64,000 nucleotides of DNA, taken from positions 372,001-436,000 of the forward strand of contig OY725491.1 of the NCBI GenBank assembly GCA_963281255.1, read 5' to 3'. The notes under the pieces were generated by a model, which saw only the letters and a list, made by a program, of their open reading frames with translations, made no database searches and was not told the origin of the DNA. Below are positions 20,726 through 29,871 of the stretch, one piece after another; position 1 is the first letter of the stretch, and each line of letters starts with the position of its first letter. A program made the position numbers and the translations under genes. Source of the DNA: Aphrocallistes beatrix (Eukaryota; Porifera; Hexactinellida; Sceptrulophora; Aphrocallistidae).

Positions 20726-21431
20726 GTGACGAATTCAGTGATTTTCAGAATCGGTTGGAGGACACGTGAGCGACGAATGGGTTGATGCTAAAATTTTGAA
20801 AGGAATTTGTACTCACACAGCAGAATCAGAAGTAAGACACATCTCGTACTTGAACTAAGATCATTAATAATACAAATCGAAAGAAATGATGTGCTACTAG
20901 AAATGAATAAAATTGATTGTAAAATATCGATACAGTGCACCCTCGCTAGTCCGAACCTCGCTAATCCGAACCCTCGCTAATCCGAACACTTCATTCTTAA
21001 AATCCGAACACCCAAAATATAATTTTATTCGCCTCTATGATTTGATTAAACGTTTATAAACTTGAATTTATCAATAAGATTGAGAAACCTCGTTAAATAA
21101 GCAATAATAGCGAAATAATATCCTTAATATTCTAACAATAAAAATTTATTATAATTAATGCCCTATTGAATTAGTGTTATTTCACTAATCAGAACAAATT
21201 CACTAATCCGAACGATTTTTTCGATCATTGGAACAGAGCTGTTCGGATTAGCGAGGGTGTACTGTACTACAAGACACGAAAATATCCAGTTTAAAATTAG
21301 AACAAAATCCATTATATAATAATATACTGATTTGGGATTACAGCTCATTCAGACTTGAGTTAATTGCTATGATGGATATATCCACTGTATTTGATCGTAT
21401 GTATTATCATGTGCTAACATCAAAATTGTTA
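20726..21431. repeat. R2: distal upstream region of type B genes (interrupted by a MITE)
   Basis: Starts TTCGTGACGAATTCAGTGAT and includes AAATTGATTGTAAAATATCG. After the MITE it resumes with CTACAAGACACGAAAATATC. Homologous DNA lies before N9 (32520), N10 (36350), N11 (39262) and N14 (53280). No coding capacity. Confidence 0.6.
20933..21264. mobile_element. MITE, second copy of the 8468 family
   Basis: Ends CAGTGCACCCTCGCTAGTCC and TAGCGAGGGTGTACTG, flanked by TA (20931-20932, 21265-21266). The paralogous position before N11 (about 39390-39400) reads ATCGATACTACAAG with a single TA, an empty site that fixes the boundaries. It lies about 330 nt before the N7 ATG and is in opposite orientation to the 8468 copy, judged by its internal sequence. 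Confidence 0.8.
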
Positions 21432-21593
21432 TAGCTTGAATCCACTGTCCAATCTATGAGTGAACTGATGGGAGAATAGTCACAAACAATACACACTATT
21501 TCACTGGGAAGTTATTCCAATTGAACTCTCATTTTCATAATTATTAGTGATATTTGTGTGTTCAGTCTTAATTGAAATAATAGCGAATCTATA
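21432..21593 (+). promoter_or_regulatory. Type B upstream block of N7
   Basis: Shared with N9, N10, N11 and N14: TTGAATCCACTGT, AGTCACAAACAATAC, GAAGTTATTCCAATTGAACT and CATAATTATTAGTGATATTT. The last about 35 nt (TCTTAATTGAAATAATAGCG) is common to type A. I see no TATAAA at the type A position, so initiation may differ. Confidence 0.5.
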
Positions 21594-22865
21594 ATGGCAA
21601 CAGCAGATCCAGGATCTGGTCCTGCTAGTTTATTCGGAGTGAATAACAAACTCCAGAGTAAAGTGAACTCGTTTAGAGAAATGATTGAACGGAAGAAGTT
21701 GGAAGTAAGAAGAGTCAGCAAAGAAATGAGAAATCTCATCGAAAAGAAAGAAGAAGCGATTATCCGAGAATTAAATGCTATTTGGGAAGAAGTGAATACT
21801 AAATTGGAAAGAAAGAAAATTGAAACTCAGACGAAAATCGCAGCATTTGAAGAAAAAGTGAGAGAAATGGATAGATTATACGAAGAATTGAGTGCAAAGA
21901 GTGGTCCACTCTTCGATGTTTCCGAAAAACTCGATTCAGTGAAGAGAGAAATGGATATTGATATTCCTAATGTGAAGTTAACGTGGAGAGTAGATGAATT
22001 GAAAGATCGTATAAATAGAATGTGTCGTTGCGATGAACAGATTCCAGTTTATAATGAAGATACTCAGTATCAACTGGAATGGAGTAAGTGCGAGTATGGA
22101 AGTGGAGACAATCAACTCTATGGTCCATGGGGTATAGCGTCTAATCCTATGAATGGGAATATTTATGTAGCTGACCAACGGAATCACAGAGTTCAGATTT
22201 TCTCTAGAGAAGGAGAATGGATCAGATCTGTGAAAGATGAAGAAATGAAAAATCCACTAAATATTCTATCTCACAACCAATCAATTTTCGTCCAATGTAG
22301 TGAAGCTATTCTGAAATTGAATGAATTCACTGAAAAGAAAGAAAAGTCTAAATCTTATGGTTTTAATCTCGAGAGTATCTGTACAGATAATATTCATATT
22401 TATGTCGGCCAATGTAAGGGAATGAATCTAATAGTGTTAACTCTAGATTTGACTGAAGAAAACAGAATATCTCTCAAGACTGAATTCTGTAAAAAAAGTA
22501 CTGAAATCAGAGATATATCTCTATCTCAAGAATTGTTTTACATTTTGCTATCTGGAACAGAATTTCCAATTCAAGTATTTTCTAGAGAAGGCATTCTGAC
22601 AAGATGTGTTGTTAAGAAAGATAGCATTAACTCTGCTTATTGTTTCTGTCTAGATCAACAACACAACATCTTAGTAGCAGACAATGGAGACTCTAAAGTG
22701 AAGATATTTTCCAATGAAGGGAAGCTGCTCACTCAGTTCGGTGAGAAAGGGATGAATGCAGGACAGTTGATCAATGTCCGTGGAATCTCATTGGGTGATT
22801 TAGGAACTATTCTTACTGTAGATTGGAATTTATCTCACATCCTTCAAGCATTTTCACGTATCTAG
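21594..22865 (+). CDS. N7: coiled-coil/NHL propeller protein, 423 aa, alternative C-terminus
   Basis: Intact copy combining a type B upstream block, the TKIAAFEEKVREMDRLYEEL coil cassette and the alternative C-terminus shared with N14 and N15: AGQLINVRGISLGDLGTILT, then LQAFSRI. Variable-site residues are YG (NQLYGPWG), R (VADQRNHR), NPL, S at LSHNQ, SEA, N and E (GFNLES), QCK (blade 3), SAY and N in blade 5. It has an unusual NNKLQ where others have SNKLQ. The DNA after the stop is the segmental duplication that carries a copied UBE2N exon 1. Confidence 0.87.
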   Translation: MATADPGSGPASLFGVNNKLQSKVNSFREMIERKKLEVRRVSKEMRNLIEKKEEAIIRELNAIWEEVNTKLERKKIETQTKIAAFEEKVREMDRLYEELSAKSGPLFDVSEKLDSVKREMDIDIPNVKLTWRVDELKDRINRMCRCDEQIPVYNEDTQYQLEWSKCEYGSGDNQLYGPWGIASNPMNGNIYVADQRNHRVQIFSREGEWIRSVKDEEMKNPLNILSHNQSIFVQCSEAILKLNEFTEKKEKSKSYGFNLESICTDNIHIYVGQCKGMNLIVLTLDLTEENRISLKTEFCKKSTEIRDISLSQELFYILLSGTEFPIQVFSREGILTRCVVKKDSINSAYCFCLDQQHNILVADNGDSKVKIFSNEGKLLTQFGEKGMNAGQLINVRGISLGDLGTILTVDWNLSHILQAFSRI

Positions 22866-24080
22866 TTATTTTTCTTACACTCCCATTGTTATTTATTTGT
22901 TCTCTATTTATAATATTATTTTTGAGATTTCCTACGGGTATTTATTAGTTCAATTTTCTTGTATTTTATCAATATATTTTTCAAAAATTATTTTCATCAT
23001 TTCGCCCTATTTACGATCCAATCTCGATAATAATCCGTAAACCGAAGATAATTCTGAAAAATCTATTGTAATAATAGTTTGGTGACCTCACTTTTTTCTG
23101 ACTGATTGATTGCCACATTAAACATTTCCCTGTCTGTTCCCCTTCTTCAAAATAGTCCCACTATACCACATATGTTGTTTCACTCTGAAAGATGTCTTTG
23201 GAAATGATTCACTGGAATGATTTCTGATTTTGAGGATATTTATTTCCATGTTCTTAATATAAGAATCCATAGTCCTTTAAGTTATTTAGTTTGGACAGGA
23301 ATCAGTGACTACTCAAGTTGTATTTACTTGATTTGTGAGTCGAATCAAGAAAGTATCTAGGATATTGAGCCACCCTTTTAGGCCAATTATTTCTAGTTTG
23401 ATCTTGTTTGGGACTAACAATTTAGTGACTCTTATCTTCATATCGTCGAAGTGATTTTTTGTCAGGGTCATTTCATAGTCTCTGGCTAAAAGACGATGGA
23501 CAAGAAACCGACTATTTTGTAATGGAGTACTACCACTAATGAAACAATGTCACAGCATTGCTCGACGAAATCATAATTTGGTGGTGACTACCTTAACCCC
23601 ATTTAACTTTTTCGGTGGTTAATAGACTCCAAATCCTGAATGTGCTTATAAATAGACCAGTACAATAGAATTCGGATAATACGTACCCTTCGGGAAGGAA
23701 TTATTAGTACGTGCTAGCCTTAAGCACGTACTAACCGAGTTTGTACTACATTGAAATCTATATTGCTTATTGTTACATTTTATTAATTGCCACCAAACCA
23801 CCAGATTTGTCGAGCTACAAAGTAATGCTGAACCAATAAAACTGAATTCAACTGTATCTCTACCATAGAGAATATTCTGTCCTATTTATAGTCTCCCTGT
23901 TAAGCCTATTGTGAGTAGAGAGAATGTCAGGAGGTCTTCCTAAGCGCATACTGAGAGAGACAGAGAAGCTCCTCTCTGAACCTGTACCAGGGATACTAGG
24001 CCAGGTATACTAGGGATACCAGGGATACTAGGCCTGACGAACAGAATGCCAGGTACTGCTGACTCATTTCTTTACAGCTT
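22866..24080. repeat. Segmental duplication copy A (3' of N7)
   Basis: Matches 55079-56430 and 58849-60560 over most of its length, for example CTGTCTGTTCCCCTTCTTCA, CTACTCAAGTTGTATTTACT and AGACGATGGACAAGAAACCG. It begins inside the alternative C-terminal coding cassette and ends in a copied UBE2N exon 1. It lacks about 60 nt (GTGGACTATGCAGATCTTCG) present in the other two. At about 23660-23752 it holds a small palindromic insert also present in copy B. Confidence 0.8.
23924..24052 (+). pseudogene. UBE2N exon 1 copy, broken (copy A)
   Basis: Encodes [20 protein letters not shown] and VPGI as in the real exon 1 at 60430, then a 28-nt expansion of GATACTAGG-like units shifts the frame and creates a stop (LGQVY, then TAG). 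The donor AG|GTACTG is still present. No exon 2 or 3 follows; a retrotransposon lies 64 nt downstream. The upstream 80 nt of UBE2N promoter, including TATTTATA, was copied with it. Confidence 0.8.
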
Positions 24081-24116
24081 AGAATTAATATCCTACATTC
24101 TCCATATTGGAGATAC

Positions 24117-24340
24117 TGTTGTAGAGTAGATTAGTTCAGTTATTAGTTTACCATTAACAGAGAGTGGAATAACCAGCTAATACTTAGGTATCACTTTAGG
24201 CATAGGCATTCACTTATTGTTTACATTTATTTTCTGTATTTCTATCCTTCTTACTTGTGGCTCCTTGCTTATCATAACTTGTTTCCTTCTCAGTTAAATC
24301 TATTGATAAGACTAGGCTCGCCCCCTTTTAAATCGCAACA
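24117..24340 (+). repeat. 5' LTR
   Basis: Begins TGTTGTAGAGTAGATTAG and ends TTTTAAATCGCAACA. Following DNA (TAAATACAGAAAATATC) should contain the primer-binding site, but I do not recognise the priming tRNA. Confidence 0.9.
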
Positions 24341-24377
24341 TAAATACAGAAAATATCAACCGATTAGCTAATTGTGA

Positions 24378-24596
24378 ATGGCAGCCCCTCCACCTGTCAT
24401 ACCGCCCTTGACGAAGGGAGACCGCATCGAAGACTGGCGATACTTATTTGAAGCAGCCACTCAGCACATTCTAACCTTGGAGGGGGGACAACAGAAGGCC
24501 ATCCAGTTAATACCAGCCTACGTGAACCGGGATATCGTGGACCGTGAAGCAGCCAGGGATATAACCAAGGTAGCAACCCACTTAAAGAAGCATTAG
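24378..24596 (+). CDS. Gag N-terminal segment (Ty3/gypsy), ends at a frame break
   Basis: The ATG at 24378 is the first after the leader and opens MAAPPPVIPPLTKGDRIEDW, then LFEAATQHIL, resembling the Gag start relic at 5681. The frame stops at 24594-24596, while homologous coding continues in the -1 frame (LKEALDGLSEVVDPP from about 24581), so one base appears to be missing near 24582-24590. No good slippery heptamer is visible. Together the two parts would be one Gag; as it stands, this copy makes only 72 residues from this start. Confidence 0.75.
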   Translation: MAAPPPVIPPLTKGDRIEDWRYLFEAATQHILTLEGGQQKAIQLIPAYVNRDIVDREAARDITKVATHLKKH

Positions 24597-25738
24597 ATGG
24601 GCTATCCGAGGTGGTAGACCCCCCCATGGATACCTACACGGCTATGCAGGAGGTATGCCATCTCCACTGGCAACCGGGTCAGAATATCGGAGAGTTCTTC
24701 TTTACCTTAAAGCGTAAGGCGGCTTACGCGAAGTTGGGGCTCAAACATGTCGCGTCAATCATGGCGGGTCAATTGCCGAGAGAAATCCAAAACAAAATAA
24801 AGGGTAGTATCACCGAGATTCAGGACGACCTCGAGCATGCTGATGCGCATAAACTCTTACGTACGATAAAAGTAGAATTGGTGGATAAGGGATACGCATT
24901 GGATAAAGGAAACCGGAGCTTCGAGGCTGTTTCGAAAGTGGCGACTATCCAGTCAAAAGAGCCTGAAGAAGGGACTGAACACGACCCTACGGCTAGGGTT
25001 GCTTACGCAAGGGGAAAGACCCATCCAGTCCGTCCTAAGCAAAGGTTCGGGCCGAATCGCGGCGAAGGATGCTATATATGTGGAGGGGATCACCCTTGGC
25101 GGTACTGCAAGGAAAAGAGGTGTCCGGCATGTGGGCAGAAGGGTCACTTATTAAAAGACTGCAGCGATAGGAAGTCAAGCGGAAGCAAGTACAAAGTAAT
25201 GCAGGCAGGACAGCGTAACGGTAACAGCGAACTGTCGGCTGTTTTACCCGTAACACTAAACGGAGAACCTATAACTGCCTTACTCGACAGTGGAGCCGGA
25301 CCATCTGTTCTAGATATACGCACCGTGTGTGACCTAGGCTTGGATTCTAAGATGACGCGCAAAACAGGAAAAGTTTTTGGTTTATCTCAAGATCCCGTCG
25401 AAGTAATTGGTAGAGTCACTCTCACCCTGGACTTGGGTGACGAGCAAGTCATTCAGCACTCATTTGAGATACTCGATAGGGCTCAGGATACTTGTATCCT
25501 AGGCCGTGACCTCCTCGCGAAATTCGATACAACTGAATTTAACTGGCTGAACCGACAAGTACGACTAGGTGCGGTTTGGAAGAATCCTACTGCAACTATG
25601 GAAGGTGGTGAACCATTAACGAGGGCTTACATCCTAGAGTCGTTGGCGTTGGATCCTTCGACGCCAGAGGTAGGCGAGTCTAAGGTACCGGGTTTCAACG
25701 TAAATCCCAACCTAACCCAAGAAAGAAGGGAAGTATGA
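24581..25738 (+). CDS. Gag capsid/nucleocapsid and aspartic protease (Ty3/gypsy)
   Basis: Open frame from about 24581 (no ATG until codon 24626; GTG at 24611). It carries the Gag C-terminal region (IMAGQLPREIQNKIKG), two CCHC zinc knuckles (CYICGGDHPWRYC near 25069 and CPACGQKGHLLKDC near 25120), and a retropepsin with active-site LDSGAGPSVLD near 25284 and the later ILGRDLL. The protease shares the Gag frame rather than the Pol frame. The stop TGA (25736-25738) overlaps the Pol ATG as ATGA, so Pol is probably reached by -1 shifting or by termination-reinitiation. Confidence 0.85.
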   Translation, partial: LKEALDGLSEVVDPPMDTYTAMQEVCHLHWQPGQNIGEFFFTLKRKAAYAKLGLKHVASIMAGQLPREIQNKIKGSITEIQDDLEHADAHKLLRTIKVELVDKGYALDKGNRSFEAVSKVATIQSKEPEEGTEHDPTARVAYARGKTHPVRPKQRFGPNRGEGCYICGGDHPWRYCKEKRCPACGQKGHLLKDCSDRKSSGSKYKVMQAGQRNGNSELSAVLPVTLNGEPITALLDSGAGPSVLDIRTVCDLGLDSKMTRKTGKVFGLSQDPVEVIGRVTLTLDLGDEQVIQHSFEILDRAQDTCILGRDLLAKFDTTEFNWLNRQVRLGAVWKNPTATMEGGEPLTRAYILESLALDPSTPEVGESKVPGFNVNPNLTQERREV

Positions 25739-28668
25739 TCAAGGTCCTCCAGAAGTACCATGATGTATTTGCCATCAACCCAAAATGTCCACAAGCAGCG
25801 AGAGGGGTGGTGCATCGCATCGATACGGGCGATGCACAACCAGTGAAACAGAGACTGAGTCCCGTAGCTCCCGTGGTAGAGGAGGAAATAACCCGCCAAG
25901 TAGAGGAGATGCTCCATAACAATATATGTCGACCGTCCAATTCACCGTGGGCAAGTAGGGTGATTTTAGTCACGAAGCGCGATGGAACCAAGCGATTCTG
26001 CGTGGACTTCAGAGAACTGAACAGGACGACGAGAGTGGATTCATATCCGATGCCGAATCCAAGAGACATATTGGACCGAATGCATGGAGACACACATTAT
26101 TCTTTTCTGGATGGAGCGTCGGCTTACTGGGCAGTCGAAATAAACGAGGCGGATAAATTCAAAACAGCCTTCGCAACACCTAAGGGGCTCTTTGAATTTA
26201 ATCGGATGCCTTTTGGCCTGGTTAACAGCGGTTCCACCTACCAAAGGTTAATGGACGAGACTTTAAGACCAATAGAACACGCTGACCCGTACATTGACGA
26301 CGTATGCGTGCATTCCAACGGATTCGACCATCATCTCTCTGACCTGGAAGGAACGCTAAAGGCTCTTCGGAAAGCCCGAATACAACTCAGACGAGACAAG
26401 TGCACATTTGGATATCTTCAAGGAGAATTCTTGGGCCATGTGGTTTCAAGAGAGGGACACATACAGAGCCCCAGGCTGGTTGACAAGATTCGTAATGCCG
26501 CGACCCCCAGATCTAAGAAGGATCTCTTGAGGTTCCTAGGCCTGGCAAATTTCTATAGAGAATACGTTCCAAATTTCGCTGCCATCGCAGGACCGTTATA
26601 CCAGTTGACTCAGGACAAGTCACATTGGGAATGGAACGATAACGCCGCGTCTGCTTTTGATTCTCTTAAGAGCAAATTAACGGCTTCCCCGGTGATACTC
26701 GCATTCCCAGATTGGGAGAGTGAATTTGTACTTCAGGTGGATGCGTCTTCGACAGCCGTGGGGGGTATTTTGTCACAGAGAGAAGGGGAACACATACTAA
26801 AACCGTTAGCATTCTTTTCTTCAGGACTCACGCCGGCACAGAAGAATTATTCAGCAGGGAAGCTGGAATGTTGGGCAGTAATTGCCGCAAGCCGCAAATT
26901 CCGAAAATACTTGCAGGCAGCTCCAAGCTTATGTTTCCTTACAGATCACAACCCTTTGGTCTGGCTACGTAGGCAGAAGGACCCCCGTGGAAAATTTGCC
27001 AGGTGGATTCAAGAGTTAGAATCCTTGGAATATCGCATAGAACACGTCAAGGGAGTCGAAAATGCTCCAGCCGATTACCTTTCTAGGGTTGAAGCAGAGA
27101 TAGATTGGGAGGTCAACAACGAAACGGAGTATTTCGAGAGGCACGTTTACGCAACGAGAGGAGAAGAGGTCACTGGCATTCGAGGGAGACTAATACTGGG
27201 GCAAAAGCACAATCCTGCAACGTCATCCGCAATCAACCAGTTGAAGTCTTCTGGGGGTATCACCGAAGGGCAGTTCAAAAATCAATTAGGAGTCAATCTG
27301 ACAGAAGGATTATTGTGTCGTGGGCGTAAAGTAATTGTTCCGAGTGAAATGAAGAACGAAATATTAACTCTGGTACACAACGAAGGACATTTGGGCATAG
27401 ACAAAACGACGCGGCTAGTTCGGCAACAGTTTTACTGGAAAAGGATGGACGCCGACATTGAGACATTCTGTAGAGGATGTCTCACATGCCACAGAAACAA
27501 GCCCAAGAATACGCCTAGGGAGAAACTGGTACCTCTCAATATAGCATCGAGACCAAGGGAGATAGTCGCGTTCGACGTAGCGACTCTCCCATGGGCTACG
27601 AATAACCACAGGTATTTTCTACTTATGGTGGACCTGTTTTCGAAATTCATCGAATTATATCCGATGGCGGATCAAGAGTCAGGGACTATAGTGGACGCAA
27701 TAAAGAACGGATGGATATATAAACATGGCCCGCCAAGCTATGTACTTAGTGATCAAGGGCCCAATGTCGATAGCACTGAAGTCAGGGAAGCTTTGGCAGT
27801 ATATGGGATCAGTAAGAGACGCAGTTCTCCCTATCACCCAGAAGGAGATGGACAAAGCGAACGAGGAATTCAGTCGGTAAAACAGGTGTTACGTTGTGTA
27901 TTGGAGGAGAGGAACATAGCGAAAAACAGTTGGCCGTCACTACTCCCGGAGGTTTCCTACATTCTGAATTCCAGCCCGAATACAAGCACGCGTTTCACTC
28001 CCTACAGAGTTATGTATGGGGTAGATCCTAAACCTGTAGCTACTGCGACATTGAACATCAATACCCAAGACCATGGTTACGACCCCCTCGAGTGGACGAA
28101 AGAGATCCAATCTTCCAGTGAAATAGTAAATGAAGAAGTGAAAGAGAATTTAGGACTATCTCGAGGTAGGATGAAAGAGGCCTATGACAAGGGCAAGGGT
28201 AATTCTGACGTCAAACCCGGGGACCTAGTACTACTGGATAACCGAGTTAAGAAAAGCGGTCTGGACCGGAGATTCGAAGGACCTTTGACCGTGATAGAGA
28301 GAATAGGTCCAAACGTTCGTATTAGAAAGGAAGATCGGAAGGGAAAAATGTCAGAAAAGTGGGTACATCTCAATAGATGTAAGGTATTGGGTCCTCCAAG
28401 TTGGTATCGCACAGAAATCCCAAGTTCACTAGCGAGCCCGGAGGCAAACGAGAACGAATCGGAGGCCACAACCGAAGCGAATGATTATCAAGGTGAAACT
28501 TCATGGCACGATGAACAAGGTTCCGAAAGCCCCTCAGAATATAGTGTACCCGAGTCTTCGGAAGTTGACACGATACCGCGCAGATCAGGTAGAATATGCA
28601 GACCTCCGCGGAAACTACTGGATTCGGGATGGTCTAATTATCCCGACTCGTCTGGAGACGAGAAATAA
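25735..28668 (+). CDS. Pol: RT, RNase H, integrase (Ty3/gypsy), 977 aa
   Basis: Single uninterrupted frame. RT: FLDGASAYWAVEI (about 124-136), FNRMPFGL and active-site YIDD (about 186-189). RNase H: LQVDASSTAVGG (about 332), then AGKLECWAVI and TDHNPLVWL. Integrase: HHCC finger (HNEGHLGIDKTT about 547, CRGCLTC about 578), catalytic core with FDVATLP (about 612), LSDQGPN (about 670) and HPEGDGQSERG (about 701), and a C-terminal region with GDLVLLDN (about 828) and WVHLNRCK. No chromodomain follows. It starts at the ATG overlapping the Gag-protease stop, and the Pol frame is open back to 25684, so a frameshift fusion is possible. All catalytic residues I can check are present. Confidence 0.93.
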   Translation: MIKVLQKYHDVFAINPKCPQAARGVVHRIDTGDAQPVKQRLSPVAPVVEEEITRQVEEMLHNNICRPSNSPWASRVILVTKRDGTKRFCVDFRELNRTTRVDSYPMPNPRDILDRMHGDTHYSFLDGASAYWAVEINEADKFKTAFATPKGLFEFNRMPFGLVNSGSTYQRLMDETLRPIEHADPYIDDVCVHSNGFDHHLSDLEGTLKALRKARIQLRRDKCTFGYLQGEFLGHVVSREGHIQSPRLVDKIRNAATPRSKKDLLRFLGLANFYREYVPNFAAIAGPLYQLTQDKSHWEWNDNAASAFDSLKSKLTASPVILAFPDWESEFVLQVDASSTAVGGILSQREGEHILKPLAFFSSGLTPAQKNYSAGKLECWAVIAASRKFRKYLQAAPSLCFLTDHNPLVWLRRQKDPRGKFARWIQELESLEYRIEHVKGVENAPADYLSRVEAEIDWEVNNETEYFERHVYATRGEEVTGIRGRLILGQKHNPATSSAINQLKSSGGITEGQFKNQLGVNLTEGLLCRGRKVIVPSEMKNEILTLVHNEGHLGIDKTTRLVRQQFYWKRMDADIETFCRGCLTCHRNKPKNTPREKLVPLNIASRPREIVAFDVATLPWATNNHRYFLLMVDLFSKFIELYPMADQESGTIVDAIKNGWIYKHGPPSYVLSDQGPNVDSTEVREALAVYGISKRRSSPYHPEGDGQSERGIQSVKQVLRCVLEERNIAKNSWPSLLPEVSYILNSSPNTSTRFTPYRVMYGVDPKPVATATLNINTQDHGYDPLEWTKEIQSSSEIVNEEVKENLGLSRGRMKEAYDKGKGNSDVKPGDLVLLDNRVKKSGLDRRFEGPLTVIERIGPNVRIRKEDRKGKMSEKWVHLNRCKVLGPPSWYRTEIPSSLASPEANENESEATTEANDYQGETSWHDEQGSESPSEYSVPESSEVDTIPRRSGRICRPPRKLLDSGWSNYPDSSGDEK

Positions 28669-28670
28669 TT

Positions 28671-28683
28671 AGGGAGGGGGTGA
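28671..28683 (+). other. Polypurine tract before the 3' LTR
   Basis: AGGGAGGGGG followed by TGA directly abuts the 3' LTR start TGTTG at 28684, the expected place for plus-strand priming. Confidence 0.75.
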
Positions 28684-28907
28684 TGTTGTAGAGTAGATTA
28701 GTTCAGTTATTAGTTTACCATTAACAGAGAGTGGAATAACCAGCTAATACTTAGGTATCACTTTAGGCATAGGCATTCACTTATTGTTTACATTTATTTT
28801 CTGTATTTCTATCCTTCTTACTTGTGGCTCCTTGCTTATCATAACTTGTTTCCTTCTCAGTTAAATCTATTGATAAGACTAGGCTCGCCCCCTTTTAAAT
28901 CGCAACA
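28684..28907 (+). repeat. 3' LTR
   Basis: Same 224 nt as the 5' LTR with no difference seen by eye, followed by the ATAC target duplication at 28908-28911. Confidence 0.9.
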
Positions 28908-28911
28908 ATAC

Positions 28912-29691
28912 TATATGTCAGTTTATTATGTCTGAGTTTTGCGTGTTGGCGTAATTGATCCTTGAATTGAGGGTTTTAAAATTGACTATTAATTAACATT
29001 TACCGCAGAGGTGGCAAGTTTTGTCTGAATGGTCAAAACCCAAACCTTCTCGTCCAGGCTTTGCCCGTTCTTTTCTGGTTTTAACGAGGTTGTGTTCACT
29101 CACGTCTTAAAACGGACAAATCCAACTCAATACTGTATAACTGATGGAGCATCAGCTAAGCTTGATTGTATCAAATATTACAAAACTATCTCATTTAGCT
29201 AAGTATACAGTATATAGCCCTATCTACCATGAAATAACGACTTTCGACCATGGACATTCCTTTCTGACAATTCCCTCTTAAGACACTCACAGCCCATAAA
29301 ATTTGGCGTCGGCCATGAAACCTGCGTCCAATTTCTTATTAATATAATCAATATTAAACTTGTTCAAAGAGGCATTCAATCTCATCTGCATACTTACACA
29401 TAAGCTCCTTGATATGTCAGCAGGATGATTTGTTATTAAAGAAATATTTGGACTGGCACCACTTACCAGTTGGTCTGGTTTTAGCAGGACAGTTTTCAAT
29501 AGTAGCCCACAATTGTCCTGTTAACCCTGAACACTCCTAAATCTCGGCATCGGCTGTAAAATCTGAAAAGAAATGTAATTCAAAGAGCAAGCGACTATCT
29601 ACCATTCTGCTGTCGACAATCTTAAGTTAATCCACTGAGCTATCAATAGCTAACTAACTCTAATATAGATCTATAACAGAGTTCTAGCATA
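28912..29691. other. Intergenic: R1 and R3 repeats upstream of N8
   Basis: From about 29080 (GTTGTGTTCACTCACGTCTT) this matches 56555 onward behind N14, so it is the right half of the same segmental duplication. R1 covers about 29230-29420 and R3 about 29450-29560. No gene. Confidence 0.55.
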
Positions 29692-29871
29692 CATCCACTG
29701 TAGTATCAATGTGAAACTAAGAATGAGGTTGAAGTGTAGTCACTAGGATATAGAATTTCTTTGTGGTGTATTACGATGAAATATAAATGTGAGTAAACTG
29801 TATTCTTTTCTTTTTGAATAAATTGTAATTGATTGTACTCTGTTCTTAATTGAAATAATAGCGAATCTATA
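29692..29871 (+). promoter_or_regulatory. Type A upstream block of N8
   Basis: Conserved 180-nt block, TATAAA at 29782-29787. Confidence 0.6.

Larger units (their letters stand above)
24117..28907 (+). mobile_element. Near-complete Ty3/gypsy LTR retrotransposon
   Basis: The 4791-nt element has two 224-nt LTRs (24117-24340 and 28684-28907) that look identical by eye, starting TGTTG and ending CAACA, and a 4-bp ATAC target duplication (24113-24116, 28908-28911). Order is Gag, zinc knuckles, protease, RT, RNase H, integrase, which is the Ty3/gypsy order. There is no chromodomain and no envelope-like frame. Pol is open throughout; Gag is interrupted by one frame change. Matching LTRs mean recent insertion. 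The paralogous segment behind N14 lacks the element, so it inserted after that duplication. Confidence 0.92.

Noticed and set aside
24397-28469. Several antisense ORFs of 60-132 codons across the retrotransposon
   Set aside because: They are shadows of the Gag and Pol frames with no family resemblance.
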